A stretch of 64,000 bases of DNA from positions 15,251,954-15,315,953 of the forward strand of contig CM056563.1 of assembly GCA_029721515.1 (NCBI GenBank), in the 5' to 3' direction. A program made the translations under genes and the position numbers. The stretch is from Synanceia verrucosa (lineage: Eukaryota; Chordata; Actinopteri; Perciformes; Synanceiidae). Each line of letters opens with the position of its first letter. Position 1 is the first letter of the stretch. Shown here piece by piece: positions 26,801 through 38,030 of the stretch. Below the pieces are notes generated by a model. That model saw only the letters and a list, made by a program, of their open reading frames with translations. It ran no database searches and was not told the DNA's origin.

Positions 26801-28647
26801 AAACACGTACAGTATATTTTTTCTGCTGTCCACAGTTTTTTTAGAACATGTAAGGACTTTATATAAAAAGGAGAGGAAAAAAAAGAATGTCCATCTAAAA
26901 GCAGTGTTAATGACATCTAAGGGAGATTGCCAAGGGATGTACAATACAGCCATAAGGACATAAGGACTTTACATATTTGATCCACTTGGTCCAGAATTTA
27001 ATAAAAACATTTTTCTTGGGACGTAGTGAGAAGGTAATCCTCTTCATGACATATATGTCATTTACGATATCTATCTACTCTGATATTGTGGAGGGCTCAG
27101 GAAGCAGCCAGTGTCTTGTGAGCGCCTTCTTGCAAGCGGATGTCAGGATGCCAAACAAATGTTCATCGGCACATCTTGTCTGAAAGTCAAAATTCCCTAA
27201 AAATAGAGTGGAGAACTCTAAAGGCATTTCTGAGTCAAATATGCTTTTCAGAGCTTTGTGGATGTCGGCCCAGAAGGGTCTTATCTTTGATCAATTCCAG
27301 AATACATGCCAGTGATTGGCTTCCTGAACCCCACACCATCTCCAACATTTTGCATCCCCTCCATCGAAATGTGCTTTCTGCATTGGAGTAAAAAAAACAA
27401 AAAAAAAACGAATAGAACACTTCCAGCCGACCTCACGCCATGGAAGAGGGTGTGTGCATTTCCACTGGATATTACACATATTTAACCAAACTTCCTTTGA
27501 TATTTCCCTTTTCTCTTTAATGTATTCCGTGGAGTGTTTTTGTTTTGTCAAAGGCCTTTGTAGAGAATAGAAATGGCATCCTTAATTAATTAATTAATTG
27601 ATCCATTTTGGTAAGCAGGTATCTAAAAAAAGGTCTGATTTTTCAAGTGCAAAAAGTAGTGGGGAGTAGTGGGGTAGTGTCTAGATCGACGCTGTAATGT
27701 CACCGTGCCTGATTATCATGTCTTCAGTTGGTCCACCACTTTGGTTCAGATTGAAATATCTTAATCGCTATTTGATGAATTGCCATGAATTTTGGTGCAG
27801 ACATTTATGTCTCCCTCTGGATGAATAGTAATATCTTTGCATCCCTTAGCTTTTCCATATAATTCCATAATCAGGTCAAAGTGTTCGTTTGTCCAGCACT
27901 TTGGGATATGACCAAATACATGCAAATACAAAACTGCTGACATGGATAGACGCATGGTCACCTGTTTTTATTTATTCTTGTGCATTAACTGTATATGTAA
28001 ACTTTGTTTCCATTTGCTAACAGATTCCGTCCTCTTGTACTTGTTGACATATGCTGTTTATCTGGATGAGGAGGTCACGCTCACACCCTTTCCACTCCCA
28101 TCTTTTAATGTTTTTCTCTTTCTGTCCTTGCGTTCCAGGTCTCAGTAACATCATAGGAATCATTGTCTATATCTCAGCCAATTCGGGTGACCCGGGCCAG
28201 AGTGACAGCAAAAAGTCCTACTCTTACGGCTGGTCCTTCTACTTTGGCGCCCTCTCGTTCATTATGGCAGAAATGGTAGGTGTGCTTGCCGTGCACATGT
28301 TCATCGAGAAGCACCGCAAGCTACGGGCCAAGTCTCGCACCGAGCTCATCAAAAAGTCCGCCTTCAGCCGCATCCCTTCCTATCGCTACCGCTTCCGGCG
28401 TCGCTCCAGTGTGCGTTCTTCTGAGGCCCCGAGCCGTGACGCCTCACCTCTGGGGAAAGGTGGCTACACAGGGCCTGCCGCCTCCGAGATGCCCATGTAC
28501 ACGCTGTACCCACGTGAGGCGGGCAACACCGGCACCAAACCCAGCAGTGGCATAGGTGGGCTGCTCAACTCAGAGAGGGAGTTCCTCCAGAGCAGCACGC
28601 TCACTAAAGACAGCAAGGACCCCAACCGCAGGACCACACCTGTCTGA
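7415..28647 (+). CDS. cacng3: Voltage-dependent calcium channel gamma-3 subunit / TARP gamma-3 (whole gene, 4 coding exons)
   Basis: Joining 7415-7631, 21545-21628, 25388-25528 and 28139-28647 gives a 316-residue protein; the human protein is about 315. It belongs to the claudin-like TARP family, which brings AMPA receptors to the postsynaptic membrane and slows their gating. Visible: N-terminal CDRG, TM1 about 12-31, a long extracellular loop with GLW..CC (G64, L65, W66, C69, C70) and glycosylation sequon N50-D-T, TM2 about 108-126, TM3 about 137-160, TM4 about 180-203. The cytoplasmic tail carries YRYRFRRRSS and ends RRTTPV, the PDZ ligand for PSD-95. Exon 2 and 3 lengths (84 and 141) are those of the family. 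Gamma-2 is the closest alternative, but the tail (LLNSEREFLQ, KKSAFSR) is gamma-3-like and the neighbour is rbbp6, as in human 16p12. Three in-frame ATGs (7415, 7421, 7427) precede CDRG; the first is chosen. Confidence 0.93.
8816..8875. repeat. (TG)30 microsatellite
   Basis: Uninterrupted TG tract of about 60 bases abutting the 300-bp repeat that follows. Confidence 0.97.
8876..9165 (+). mobile_element. About 300-bp dispersed repeat with GTCCCCACA ends, copy 1
   Basis: The core runs from TGTGGGGAC (near 8940) to GTCCCCACA (near 9142), an inverted pair. It contains GGTTAGGGTTAGGATTAGG and is bordered by TG repeats. A second, inverted copy lies at 52470-52760 with the same order of blocks, proving it is a dispersed repeat. 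No coding capacity. The family is not named here. Confidence 0.75.
10130..10640 (-). mobile_element. Decayed non-autonomous element, high-CpG type, copy A
   Basis: The end TGTAAATGGGCCC, preceded by AAATGAAAGG and AAACTAAGGGAAAAG, is the reverse of the start GGCCCCCTTACACGAGAACG found at 21963. Both resemble fish repeats built of GTTTACACGAAAACG-like words. The interior is eroded and no transposase frame survives. Boundaries are approximate. Confidence 0.45.
11265..11420 (+). repeat. Short dispersed fish repeat remnant
   Basis: The segment with GAGGTGCCCTTGAACAAGGC and ACCGAACCCCAAACTGC is a word pattern I recognise from a very common teleost short repeat. The TG-rich portion after it is also typical. 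No coding potential. Confidence 0.5.
12600..12905 (+). mobile_element. Decayed Tc1/mariner-like transposase fragment
   Basis: The sequence still aligns with the C-terminal third of Tc1-like transposase DNA. GACAAAGCAAAGTCCATTAA corresponds to the KAKSIK.W block. CCTCAACCATATCAAATCCC corresponds to the PDLNPIE block that holds the third catalytic acidic residue, here lost. TGTTTTGGAATGAGATG matches the region after the stop codon. Many substitutions and small indels leave no working frame, and the 5' part and terminal repeats are not seen. Confidence 0.6.
13680..14535 (+). repeat. Dispersed teleost repeat, copy 1, interrupted by an insertion
   Basis: Words such as CAACTATTAAATGAATTACC, GGATTGCCATAAAATGTGG, TTTCCCTCAGGATG and GCATGCTAACATGCTAAG mark a common fish repeat that also occurs at 27720-27945 and 35755-36150. 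The copy is split by the element at 13739-14279. Reading across the insertion restores the usual order of words. Confidence 0.6.
13739..14279. mobile_element. 541-bp transposon-like insertion flanked by 14-bp direct repeats
   Basis: TACCATGACACTAG occurs immediately before (13725-13738) and after (14280-14293) the insert, so it is a target-site duplication of 13-14 bp. The insert starts CCTGGCC and ends GACCAGGC, a short inverted repeat. Near its right end is a hairpin with a 10-bp stem (14236-14245 with 14259-14268). An open frame from ATG 13932 (good context, begins MAAETEVKEAIQSVL) runs to 14105. It might be the start of a gene carried by an autonomous relative, but no domain can be named. 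Confidence 0.7.
15963..15991. repeat. (TG)n microsatellite
   Basis: TG tract of about 29 bases within cacng3 intron 1. Confidence 0.95.
17517..17548 (+). repeat. Poly(A) tract of 32 bases
   Basis: Uninterrupted A32. It could be the tail of a retroposed sequence lying to its left on the + strand, but no recognisable element or flanking duplication was found. Confidence 0.9.
18455..18507. repeat. (TG)n microsatellite
   Basis: TG tract of about 53 bases with a single C interruption. Confidence 0.95.
19628..19978 (+). mobile_element. tRNA-headed SINE-like repeat with (GGAT)n tail
   Basis: The head GGCGGCACGGTGGTGTAGTG with box B-like GGTTCGATTCC (19667-19677) resembles a tRNA-type RNA polymerase III promoter. 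The body contains GTGTGGAGTTTGCATGTTCT and CAGCTGGGATAGGCTCCAGC and the tail reads ATAATGGATGGATGG, a combination very common in teleost genomes. It is about 350 bp and sits in cacng3 intron 1. Confidence 0.8.
20552..20577. repeat. (AC)n microsatellite
   Basis: AC tract followed closely by a short TG tract (20584-20597) and a second AC tract (20670-20690), so the strand forms imperfect hairpins. Confidence 0.9.
20844..20894. repeat. (TG)n microsatellite
   Basis: Uninterrupted TG tract of about 51 bases. Confidence 0.96.
21545..21628 (+). CDS. cacng3: cacng3 coding exon 2
   Basis: This 84-base exon has acceptor ctccacag and donor C/gtaagt. It completes codon 73 (Gly) and codes TFRGVCKKIDHFPEDADYE.. 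to LL, the distal part of the extracellular loop. The length is the standard one for TARP exon 2. Confidence 0.96.
21957..22500 (+). mobile_element. Decayed non-autonomous element, high-CpG type, copy B
   Basis: It starts near GGCCCCCTTACACGAGAACG and is rich in CG words (CGTTTAGATGG, CGCGTACGCGTTTACGTC, GCGTCACCGTATGC, AACGCTCGTCTAAACGCG). These are unusual for the AT-rich intron around it. It resembles, in opposite orientation, the segment at 10130-10640. No protein coding. Confidence 0.5.
24435..25178. mobile_element. hAT-like non-autonomous element with 8-9 bp target duplication
   Basis: CTGATAAG flanks the segment on both sides (24427-24434 and 25179-25186), the 8-bp duplication typical of hAT transposons. 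Near both ends are GGTACCGAACTTTGATAC-like words (GGTATCGAACAAAGGTATC at the right), and the interior repeats 'GGGTATC..AAATTCCGATACC'. No transposase frame is present, so it would depend on an autonomous relative. Confidence 0.6.
25388..25528 (+). CDS. cacng3: cacng3 coding exon 3
   Basis: This 141-base exon has acceptor tgttccag and donor GCAG/gtcagt. It codes residues 101-147 plus one base: AVRASSIFPIMSV (entry to TM2), GGLCVAASEFYRSRHN, and VILSAGIFFVSA (start of TM3). Length and phase match the gamma-2/3 genes. Confidence 0.97.
26741..27555 (-). mobile_element. 5'-truncated L1/Tx1-like LINE fragment
   Basis: The reverse strand ends in a poly(A) tail (poly(T) on +, 26741-26757). Its translation shows the region after the reverse transcriptase of fish L1-like LINEs: SKEVWLNMCNIQWK, WREVGWKCSIRFF, CGVQEANHWHVFW, LTRHWLLPEPSTISE, then IYVMKRITFSLRPKK and FWTKWIKYV. 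An in-frame TAG replaces the Trp expected after STISE, another stop follows HVFWN, and an A-rich indel distorts IRFF. The reverse transcriptase and endonuclease are missing, so this is a dead copy. Confidence 0.8.
27720..27945 (+). repeat. Dispersed teleost repeat, copy 2
   Basis: GAATTGCCATGAATTTTGG, GGTGCAGACATTTATG, CTCCCTCTGGATGAATAG and ATATGACCAAATACATGC follow the same order as in copies 1 and 3. No coding capacity. Confidence 0.6.
28139..28647 (+). CDS. cacng3: cacng3 coding exon 4
   Basis: It completes codon 148 and codes LSNIIGIIVYISANSGDPGQ (end of TM3 and second loop), SYGWSFYFGALSF (TM4), and the whole cytoplasmic tail with YRYRFRRRSS, SRDASP and the terminal RRTTPV followed by TGA at 28645-28647. 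The acceptor is gcgttccag. Confidence 0.97.
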
Positions 28648-29360
28648 GAGGTGCTGGCTGCAGATATCGTCCAATCAGAGTATCAAAGAGAAAGGTGATG
28701 AGAAAAAAGGGGGAGTGTGAGCTAAAGCAGGGGACACAGGGTTATAGGGGTGGGAACGGGGTTTGATAAACTTTGACTGTGAACTGTGAACTTTGAGCCT
28801 TTGAACTGTGAATCCTGAGCCCTGTGAGAGTTTCAGTGTGTGTAGCAGGGTCGGTTTTGATGGAGAAGTTGTTCCCAACTCCACTTTACCACATGTCACT
28901 GTAGTTATACCTGTACTCCTTACATATTAAGGCACATTCAATTTATGTTCATGAGCGTTATGTTCATAAATTGACATTCTGGCTTTTTTTGAGGATGAAA
29001 CAGGATTGACCTGAAGTGTAAAAGCATATCGTATCATAAGTGGTTTACTATTTGGGGCAACTTCTCTTAAAAAAAGAAAATAATGTGAACTAAAGGAGAA
29101 CAGGAAAGAGGTGAGAGACTGTATGATCCTCGACCTTTTGACCTCTCTGTCCTCCTGACATTTTGCATAGCAGTTGGCTTAGTGCAGGGAACAGCCTTAG
29201 AGCTCCGAGCTGTCTCTCTCATCACGATACTGTATGGAAGTTAACACCTCAGGATCGGGACTGATTCTTTTTCAGTTCAGCTGGATTCAAAATATTTACT
29301 GAAGATGCAGTTTGTTTATGGCAGCACATTATGGCACTAGTTATCATGTTCTATACATAT

Positions 29361-29401
<41 letters not shown>

Positions 29402-30110
29402 CCATCAAACTGATTGATGGAAAAGCTCACTTCATAACTGACTGAACTGAAACTGAATTGAGCCCCTTCCTGGTAACATTTATCCCCATCTCTGATCCTA
29501 GGTCAGCTGTTGAACCTGTATAGTTTTGTTTTTTTTGTTTTTGATGAATGGAAACAGGTGCACTGACGACAGATCAGCTATTGGTGGAGAAAATGTGGGA
29601 CACAACAAAACTAATGAATCTCTTCAGATGGTAACGTTAGATCATTGGTGCTTCCTTTTACCCCTGTTTTCAGACTCACAACGTCATCTCTTGATTTATT
29701 TTTTCACCTAAAACTTAAAGAGATGATCAAATGTTTGTCTTATCTGTCTACCTTCACTTATCACTTCTCACCATCCACATTTTTCTGTGTATCACATCTC
29801 TCACCTCACTGCCACCCTCTTCACACCTCCTCTCTTTCTCCTTTAGGTCCCGTCTTCCGTTGGTATCGCTCGTAGACTAGTTAGTGTTTCTGGAGGTTGT
29901 TGGTTCAGGGTACTGTGGAGAGGGGACCGCTGAGCTGTGAATATGCTTTAAGACAGAGCCAAAAAGACATTAAACAAACCGATGGATTTTTTTTTTCTTT
30001 GCCCACTACCTCTTGGTGAATATCTTTCAGATAAAGTTATCTTTCTTTGCCGGAACAATTGTCGAATATTTCAGCTGCAGAAATAAACGCTGAGAAAATG
30101 CTCCCTTCAG
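28648..30110 (+). other. cacng3: cacng3 3' untranslated region (approximate)
   Basis: No coding frame continues after the TGA. A pure (TA)n run lies at 29369-29399. AATAAA at 30082-30087 is the first good polyadenylation hexamer downstream; another is at 31614-31619. The true 3' end is not determinable from sequence. Confidence 0.45.
29369..29399. repeat. (TA)n microsatellite
   Basis: Pure TA tract of about 31 bases in the probable cacng3 3'UTR. Confidence 0.95.
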
Positions 30111-30723
30111 CCTAAAGTTCACATCTCTCTTCTCTAGTGGAGCATCTGCAAAATGAATTTGTATGTGGCACACAATTGAAAGATAAATAGATGGCATTGG
30201 CAAAAGTCTCATGTATTATTCATAGGATTTGTGCTCCATCCGTTCAGCTGTCAATCACAGCCTCTCCTCCTCCTTATCGCCCTTGTGGATGTGCACATAC
30301 AGTATACATCTGCACACACACTCACAAGCATATACAGTACACAGTACAGTGTTCCTATCATATTTCAAACACCTGTACACTTCTTACTCTGCCAGATTCC
30401 AGTGACACATCAACGTGACATACAACACATCATCTCTCTTCCTCTCTCACTCAGATATACACATAAAATTACTGAGTATTGTGTCGGCTCCAATTTGTGT
30501 TGAAGCCATGCAGCGATTGGATGTTCGATAAGAGGAGAGATGACAAACATGTTGTAATGCATTCCTCTGTGAATGGACATGTTCAATTCTGTCTGTGCTG
30601 TTTATGAATGGGAACTAATCACTTCCCAATTGCACCACTTTGTTTCAGTGACCTACAGCAAATCAGGCGGTTCACACACACCGTTCACAGCTATACCTAC
30701 AAAAATGATACACTGCCATTCTT

Positions 30724-30731
<8 letters not shown>

Positions 30732-30788
<57 letters not shown>
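30732..30788. repeat. (AT)n microsatellite
   Basis: Pure AT tract of about 57 bases. Confidence 0.96.
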
Positions 30789-30792
<4 letters not shown>

Positions 30793-30959
30793 CACATAAT
30801 GTGGAATATGTGCAATCCATGTAGGTAGAAATCCTCGGTGGTTGAAAATAATATTGTTTTTTCACCCAGGAAATACTAATTTGTTTGTCACATAACTGTC
30901 ATACTTAAGTTATTCAACTTCTGGAGATTCCTAATTTTAATCAAGAGGTTTTGTCACCT

Positions 30960-31003
30960 TAACCTAACTAACCTAAACCTAACCAACCTAAACCTAACCA
31001 AAA
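30960..31003 (+). repeat. Short tandem tract of CCTAAACCTAACC-like units
   Basis: Three imperfect units of CCTAAMCTAACCAA follow one another. They are distantly telomere-like (TTAGGG complement) but too irregular to be an interstitial telomere. Confidence 0.6.
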
Positions 31004-34000
31004 TGTGTTGCTGGACAAAAAAATATATGTTTTTGTAAGATATCATATGAACCGGTGTATGAGGATTCATTGCCTAAAGACATGATCCAACTTTATTTTT
31101 ATTTTTGGAAAAATTTTCTTTATGTAGTTCTCTTTTGCACAACCTATATGTAGCTCTAACGCATACACACTCATCTATCACTACCTCTGTTCAATGTAAA
31201 TGTTGGCAAAGAATTAGCAGGTACATATGCAGCACATACAAAGACCCCAAATTTATACTTTGCAACTCTTTTGAGTTTGCATTAAACCATTCATCACATT
31301 ACTGGACAATACCTGACCACACACACACAGACAGAGAGAGAGACAAGGGGAGGAGACAAACTAGCCATAAATCAGCGAGAAAGGGACAGTTGTGGAAAGA
31401 GAGCATGAGTAGCTAATGTAAATGTTAACAGCATTTTTCTCAATCATTTTATGGGGCTGTGAGTAAAAAGTGAGTATGAAACTCAAAAGAGGGTTTTTGT
31501 TTCCTTCTTTACCTCCCTAAGCCACCATTGCACTGTTTTTTTGTATAAATTAACCATGAAACATCACTGAAGCTGAAACGGTCGCACTACTACTTGTGGG
31601 TTATTACCCTGATAATAAAAGATGTTTTAAATCTCAGTCACACTGTTTAATTTATGACGCTGCTGTTTTATCGCCATAAAGGGAGCTTAAAAGGACAAAC
31701 ATGCATCACCACCAACTTGCTCTTGCTGTCCTCCACATGTAAATATTAATTTTGCAAGCTAACTACAACATCAGCAGTTGTCATGGGCTGTGAAATGGAA
31801 AAAAATGCTTTTCTCCGAGCAAGGGCTTTTAATTTTTAAAGGACAGGAGCACACAAGGGCTTTTTATGCTCAGCGCTGCAGCGGCGTCGTTTTAAGGGTG
31901 TTATGTTGAAGGAAAGGCAAAGTACATTTTGCACACGAACAACTGTTTTTAAACCAGCTGAATAGCTAACTAATGATATAACACGCTTCATGCAAAGCGG
32001 AGGAAGCGAAAAAGACTTCTGCTCATGTTAGCTAGCCTACAGGTTGGCCTTTAGCTGCTTTTTAGGGGCTAACTTTAGGTTAGATGGGTAATTTTCTGAA
32101 GTAATTAGAGATTAAGGATGTTGCCTTAAGCAGAGGTAGTATAATCTTAATTAAGAATTATTTGAGTTAGCTTAAGGATCAAACATATATTAGCAAAATA
32201 TTGTCAATCATACTTGGTGCCAAATATTACTCAAAATGTTTCCTGTATATCATGGCCACCAGGTTATCTTTAGATCATAGCTTCACTGCTCCAAATAACT
32301 TTTTTTTGCACAGGACTTCCTGCAGTATACTGACTCAGCAGTAGTAGCTATGTAGCGCCGCACATCAGAGGCCCCTCGGATCCTGGGGGTCTGTTAGGGG
32401 TCAGAGTTCAGAACCGCATCCATGAGCCATGTCAGCATTGACCTTTCAAACCATGCATGCCATATCCATCCGCTTCCAGTGCTTACATTCGCTCTATCTC
32501 TAATCGAGTCTCAAATGGCACCCTGATCTCTTAACTCCGTAGGGATACTGCTACATTTAAGACGCCTTACAAGGGTGTGTGGGCCCGTAAGCCTGTGCTG
32601 TGTTTAACGATGTTTACTCCAATAGAGAGCACAGAGTGCTTTTTGAGACTGTCTATCTCTTCTTACCACCATACAACTTTGATACTCTGATATCAACAAC
32701 AAATAATTGTATTATTAGTAAAAAAAAAAAAAAAATAATAATAATATTTTACTCTAAAGGTGCCACTGTGCAGAGGATGACAAACTCTGTCACATATTAT
32801 AGTTATTAATCTATTAATGGGGGGGGTTGGTTGAAAGGGAGCAGAGCTGGGAAGCAGGGGGTCGTAGTCTTTGTAATATTATATTATTCTAGTTTCATTT
32901 TCTACTTTGATGTGGTTTGTGAGACTGTGTTGTTTTTGATCACATCTGAAGCCTCTTGACTGAAGGAGAGGAAGAGACAGTGGAGCGCTCGGACGATCTC
33001 TCATGGACATTAACCTCACCTCACTGGTGCCGGAGGTCAACTTTACAATTTTTCAGCGGGACACAGAAAGTGCAATACACACATACATGCATTCAGTAAG
33101 GTTACTATACTTTTGAGGACATATTATCTTAATGCACTACAGGGGCTGAATATAGAAAATACTGCAATCCAAAAAAATGCTTTTATGATGTATCCAACTC
33201 AACCACAACCCCAAGACATTGATTCAAACCACAGCCTGTTCAACAGTGTCACCAAAAATAACATTTTAGATCTCACAGAAGGCTTTCTGTGTTTTTTGCA
33301 GAACTGCTATGATGGATTGTATTGCATTATACCAGGGTTACTTTTGCTGTTTGCACACCTAAGTATTCTGTAGCTACTATTTAGATGGTTGAAACTGTTA
33401 CTCCATCTAAACATCATCCATGTCGCTGAGGCTTCAAAAAATTCTCTGTTCTAGTCCTCTGTTGGCACTTTGAAATTACTATACTAAAATACTAATAATT
33501 ATTGAAATTGATTTGGGTGTCTACATGTTTATGCTTGAATCGATAAAAAACTCATTCCATCCGTCTGCATTACCCCTCTGTCTGTAACACCGAAAATGTG
33601 ATTTCTATGATATATTTCTATGATATATCCCCTTTAAAATGTACAAAATTTAGATATTAACCACAAATTAAGTGTTAATAATCATGTATTAATAAATGGC
33701 ACCGAACAATGGCCATCCTTAACAAACCTTAGTTATGAACTTCTTTATTCCTAAATCAAAAACCGGCCTTAAACAAATGTTTTTAACAAAATTGTATTTT
33801 TTGTGTGTGAGAAATAGGTCCTCATAAGTATAGAAACACCAAAACACAACACATAGATTGCTATGTGAACATGTTTGTGACACACATGTTTGTTTATGCA
33901 CAGAAACAAACACTCACAGCTTCAGCTTCAGGCCAGTGTGGTGTGGGGATAAGTGTGTCCTGTTAAAAGAAAAATCACTGTGTCATGTTTGGAAAAAAAA

Positions 34001-34285
34001 AAATCATTGTACTTGTTTCTTTGGGAGGAAAAAAAAAAATCAACAGTTTCTGTCACTTATGTGTCGCTCCTCAATGGAACTTTAAGTACGCTGAGCCAGC
34101 TAATCAAACACAGAGGACCAGAAGAACTGTTGAGAAATGGGAATTTAATGGAACAGACAAACGTGCTATAAGCATCTACACGTTGCACTTGCTACCAATA
34201 CACACACACACACACACAAACACCAACATCTACAAGGTTACTGTGTGAGGGGGGCTTATGGGTGGAGTTATGTGCCTGCATGTTT

Positions 34286-34287
<2 letters not shown>

Positions 34288-34317
<30 letters not shown>
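34288..34317. repeat. (TG)n microsatellite
   Basis: TG tract of about 30 bases, 80 bases after a short AC tract (34200-34218). Confidence 0.9.
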
Positions 34318-34318
<1 letters not shown>

Positions 34319-35754
34319 CGCACAGTTAGCCTCTCCTCACCCATGCACCCAGTGCCTGCCTGTCCTGCCTTCAGACAGCTCCCAGATCAGCCATGGGGCT
34401 TCCAGTATAACCTCCTCTGCATTCCCACGACCTTTAAGGGTTGCACTGGGATCAGTTTTAGAGCTAACTGCCCCGATCATTCCTCAGCAAACGCAGCCAT
34501 ACAAGATACAAGGACTGTTTTGGAGTCTGGAGTTGTTTCTGGTGAATATCTGGCAAAAATAGTGATGAGTTTATGTTACGAGGCTAAAAGGGAAGTCCTT
34601 CCTTTTATTTTCGAAGTTTGACTGAAGTGTTGGCCTTTTCTTTTTGACAAGCCCGCTGTTCAAATTTGACTTGTCCATGAGGCTGATTTAAGATCGGCAG
34701 AGGATGCTTAACAGGATAGCCAATAATCTATTGAGTCTCTAATGACAGCTGGTCTTGAATCAGCACAACCTGGTGTAGGCTGCTGCGTCTTCCTCATGTT
34801 CCCAAACTAAAAATCTAAACCGTAAAAATCTTCCAAAAAGGGACTAGCGTGTCTGCAATACTTGTGTCACAGAGGATTTTTTATAGGATCTTTTAAGAGG
34901 TTGGAACTAAACATTGTTAATGTGGAATAATACACAGAGAAGACAGAATCATTAAAATAGCAGTGATGATTTTGTGAATTATTCTGCCCTTTGTGCCAAT
35001 TAAGCCTGTTTTCCAGACTGCCCTCACCCTGTGTTTGTTTTGTTTGTTTTTTTTTTGTGCCAGGCTTTAGCCCTTTAGCAAAAGAAATCTCGTACCTGTC
35101 TTACATTTCACACAGATTATTTTGACAGGAAGTACAGAGCGATTAAAATCTGCTTTTTAAGGTTTCGCCTCAAGCCCTGTGACAGACAGTGTTGTTTACA
35201 TGCAGAACATATCCGAGGCTGACATGGTTGACTGACCAAGGACGAAAGGCCCAAAATGGCAGGGTGTTTAACCAGGCTTCGAGAATTTCGCTCCACATCA
35301 GGTGCATTCAGGCTTGCATAAATTACTCATGAGTAGTCAGCGCAACAGCACACTTTAAAGGTTTCTTCTTCTCGAACAAGTGTTTTGGAGTTTCAGTGAA
35401 ATCAGAGTTGGTGTTAAAGAAAAAAAAAGAACTGATTCTTGTCGAGATCAGTTTCTGATGAAATTCCCAAAAGAATCACAATAAATTTTCAGACCAACTC
35501 TTACAGTGTAAATGTGATACCTGCGTATTGGATTACTACAATTTTGTAAGAGTCAGTAGGCCTAAGTTTTGTAACTTTCATGTGAGAAAGCCATGCGCCA
35601 TAGAGACTAAATTACCCATCACCTTCTACTTAGCCATGTTGTAATGGTTGGAGTCAGGCTACAAGGCATGGAGACCAGCAGAAGCAGCACAGATCAATCA
35701 CAATTTAGCTATCATTACAGAGAACAGATTGCAGGGTTTTTAGCCATCCTAGCA

Positions 35755-36150
35755 GCAGGGATAGATGTCAGTCTGAAATACCTTGACTCTTGATAACTAT
35801 TAAATGGATTGTTATGAAATTTGGGTGCCCAGAGGATGAATCCTGCTGACTTGTGATCTTCTAGCATCACCATGTGCTTGATTTTGCCATTTTAAAGTCA
35901 AACATGTTGACCATTATTGGATAGCTTGCCAAGAAATTAATAGCAGATATTCACATCTTCCTCAAAATTAATTGAAAAAAAATGTTGTGCACCATTATCA
36001 GGTTGAAATTTCCAATATTTTAGTTTATGACTAAATGCCAGTGAAACTAGTTCCATTCGCATCAGCTGCACATTGTGTTTAGTGCTATAATTAGCAAAAA
36101 CTGATAACCATCCATTGTGAGCATGATGCTAGCATCACTACCACTGTGCA
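35755..36150 (+). repeat. Dispersed teleost repeat, copy 3
   Basis: AACTATTAAATGGATTGTTA, GCCCAGAGGATGAATCC, TTTATGACTAAATGCC and GTGTTTAGTGCTATAATTAG are in the same order as in copies 1 and 2. The repeat is the longest and most complete of the three in the window. Confidence 0.6.
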
Positions 36151-36841
36151 GCCTCACAGAGCCACTAGCACGGCTGTAGACTCTTAGTCTCATTATTTAA
36201 AGTAGAAAAAAAACATCCAAGCAGTTAGTAACCTGACTTTGTCCATTTCAAACTGACCTGAGGACTGTTAGAAAACAAATGCCAGAACAAAAACTCAGGA
36301 GAAGAGATGGAGAAGTTTTTATGTAGGCTTTAGTTGATTCAAGTTTGCTTTTTTGTCGCAGTGTAAAGTGACAGAGACGAAGCAGAGTAACAAGACAAAA
36401 GATCCAGAATACCAGTAAAAACAAAGAGTAATGTATTACTTATGTTGGTTTTATTTTTGTAGCAGTGACCTGGCAAAAAGTTTTTTTTTCCTCTCTCTTT
36501 TCAGGTAGAGTATCTTGCAGGCTTTGTAGCAGTTCTCTTTGAGGTGAAGCTCTTCAGATAAAGATGGGTATGAGTAAATAGACTTTGTGTCTTGAGGGGC
36601 GACAGTAGGGATCTTCAGTGTTGCTTTGCAGAAGTACTATATGAAATGTGTTGCTGGAACCGGAAGCAGCATTAACAGATAAAATCCCCCAAGAAATGTG
36701 GGTCATGACTTTCAATACTCCTAGAAAAGCATGGCAATGGATGATATGTTTAAAGGTTGATCAACTGTTGTGAAATCTGTGTCAGTGGGCAGGTTTTAAT
36801 CCTGCTCCATACCTCTGAGCCCTATCATGAGATACGTAGTC

Positions 36842-36845
<4 letters not shown>

Positions 36846-36873
<28 letters not shown>
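36846..36873. repeat. (AC)n microsatellite
   Basis: AC tract of about 28 bases. Confidence 0.93.
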
Positions 36874-36878
<5 letters not shown>

Positions 36879-38030
36879 AGTGCATGCAGAAACATGTTGG
36901 CACTAACATTTCTCTTTCTATACACAGACACACACAGCTGCCAGCCAGTTTCACTGTATACTTTATAATGTAAACCTCCAACTAACAGCGGTCTGACACG
37001 GACACATGCTGTGAATAAAAGCACACTTTTACTTACATGATATACATATGATTACCTATATCTAGAGAGAAGGAATATTATATACAGTATAATGATTAGA
37101 AAATAAAGAGTCACCTTTTCAAAGTGCCTGTGGTGAGTTCATTTTGTATTTGAATGTGTGTGACGTGTGATCTTCTCTTACATTTTGCACACACCCATCC
37201 CAGACTTTGGTGGTCTTTTTTTTTCAACAAATGAACACCAGTGCCACACACCGACAATAACCTACACTACATCAATGGGGAAGCTTACACTCACACAGCC
37301 CACACACCCCTCCCGTGAACCTGCACACACATACAGACACACCAGATGCATATCAGTTGTGCTGTGTCAACTATTCTGAATTAGCTGTCCCATAGATAAC
37401 TCCCCTGCTTATCTCCACAGCCACCACACAGATGTCTGAATGACAGAGAGGAAGAGGGCGGGAGGGAGATGAGAGTTCGGAGAGAGAGAAAGTTAATGAG
37501 GGGACGGGAGGACGAGCCAGACTTGATGTGTTTGAGGGTGATGAAGAGTAGGGGGCTTCATGAATGAGTATGTGTGTTGATGGTTGACGTGTAATTTTTG
37601 TCTGGGCCTGGGTTGTGCTCTATCTGATCAGACTGTGATTGAAAACGATGCATCCGATGGTGTTCCAGCATCCCTGTGAGAGCGCAGCATCATTCATGTA
37701 CAGTGTTTATCCATGTGTCACATCAGACAGTCTCAATCTGTTCCTGATCCTGAGGAATCGTGGGTAATCGTTGCAACAGAAACTGTAGCGGAGGGGGGGT
37801 CATTAAGGTAGAGATTAAGGATAAGGAATTCACAAACACACTCAGGCCTCTAAAATGATTACATTACTTATAGACACTGTACTTGGAGTGACTTTACTTC
37901 TGCTTATACTGTATTTTGCAGGTATTGTTTCAGATTTACTGTTGTATGTTATCAGAATATAATATAGCAGTAAGTATTTGCAGTAGGTAATATGAGAAGG
38001 AAGGATTCTGTGGAGAGCTCAGATTCACCT

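Larger units (their letters stand above)
25529..28138 (+). other. cacng3: cacng3 intron 3
   Basis: It contains a 5'-truncated LINE on the minus strand (26741-27555), a dispersed teleost repeat copy (27720-27945) and short CA tracts near 26248-26312. No additional coding exon seen. Confidence 0.85.
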
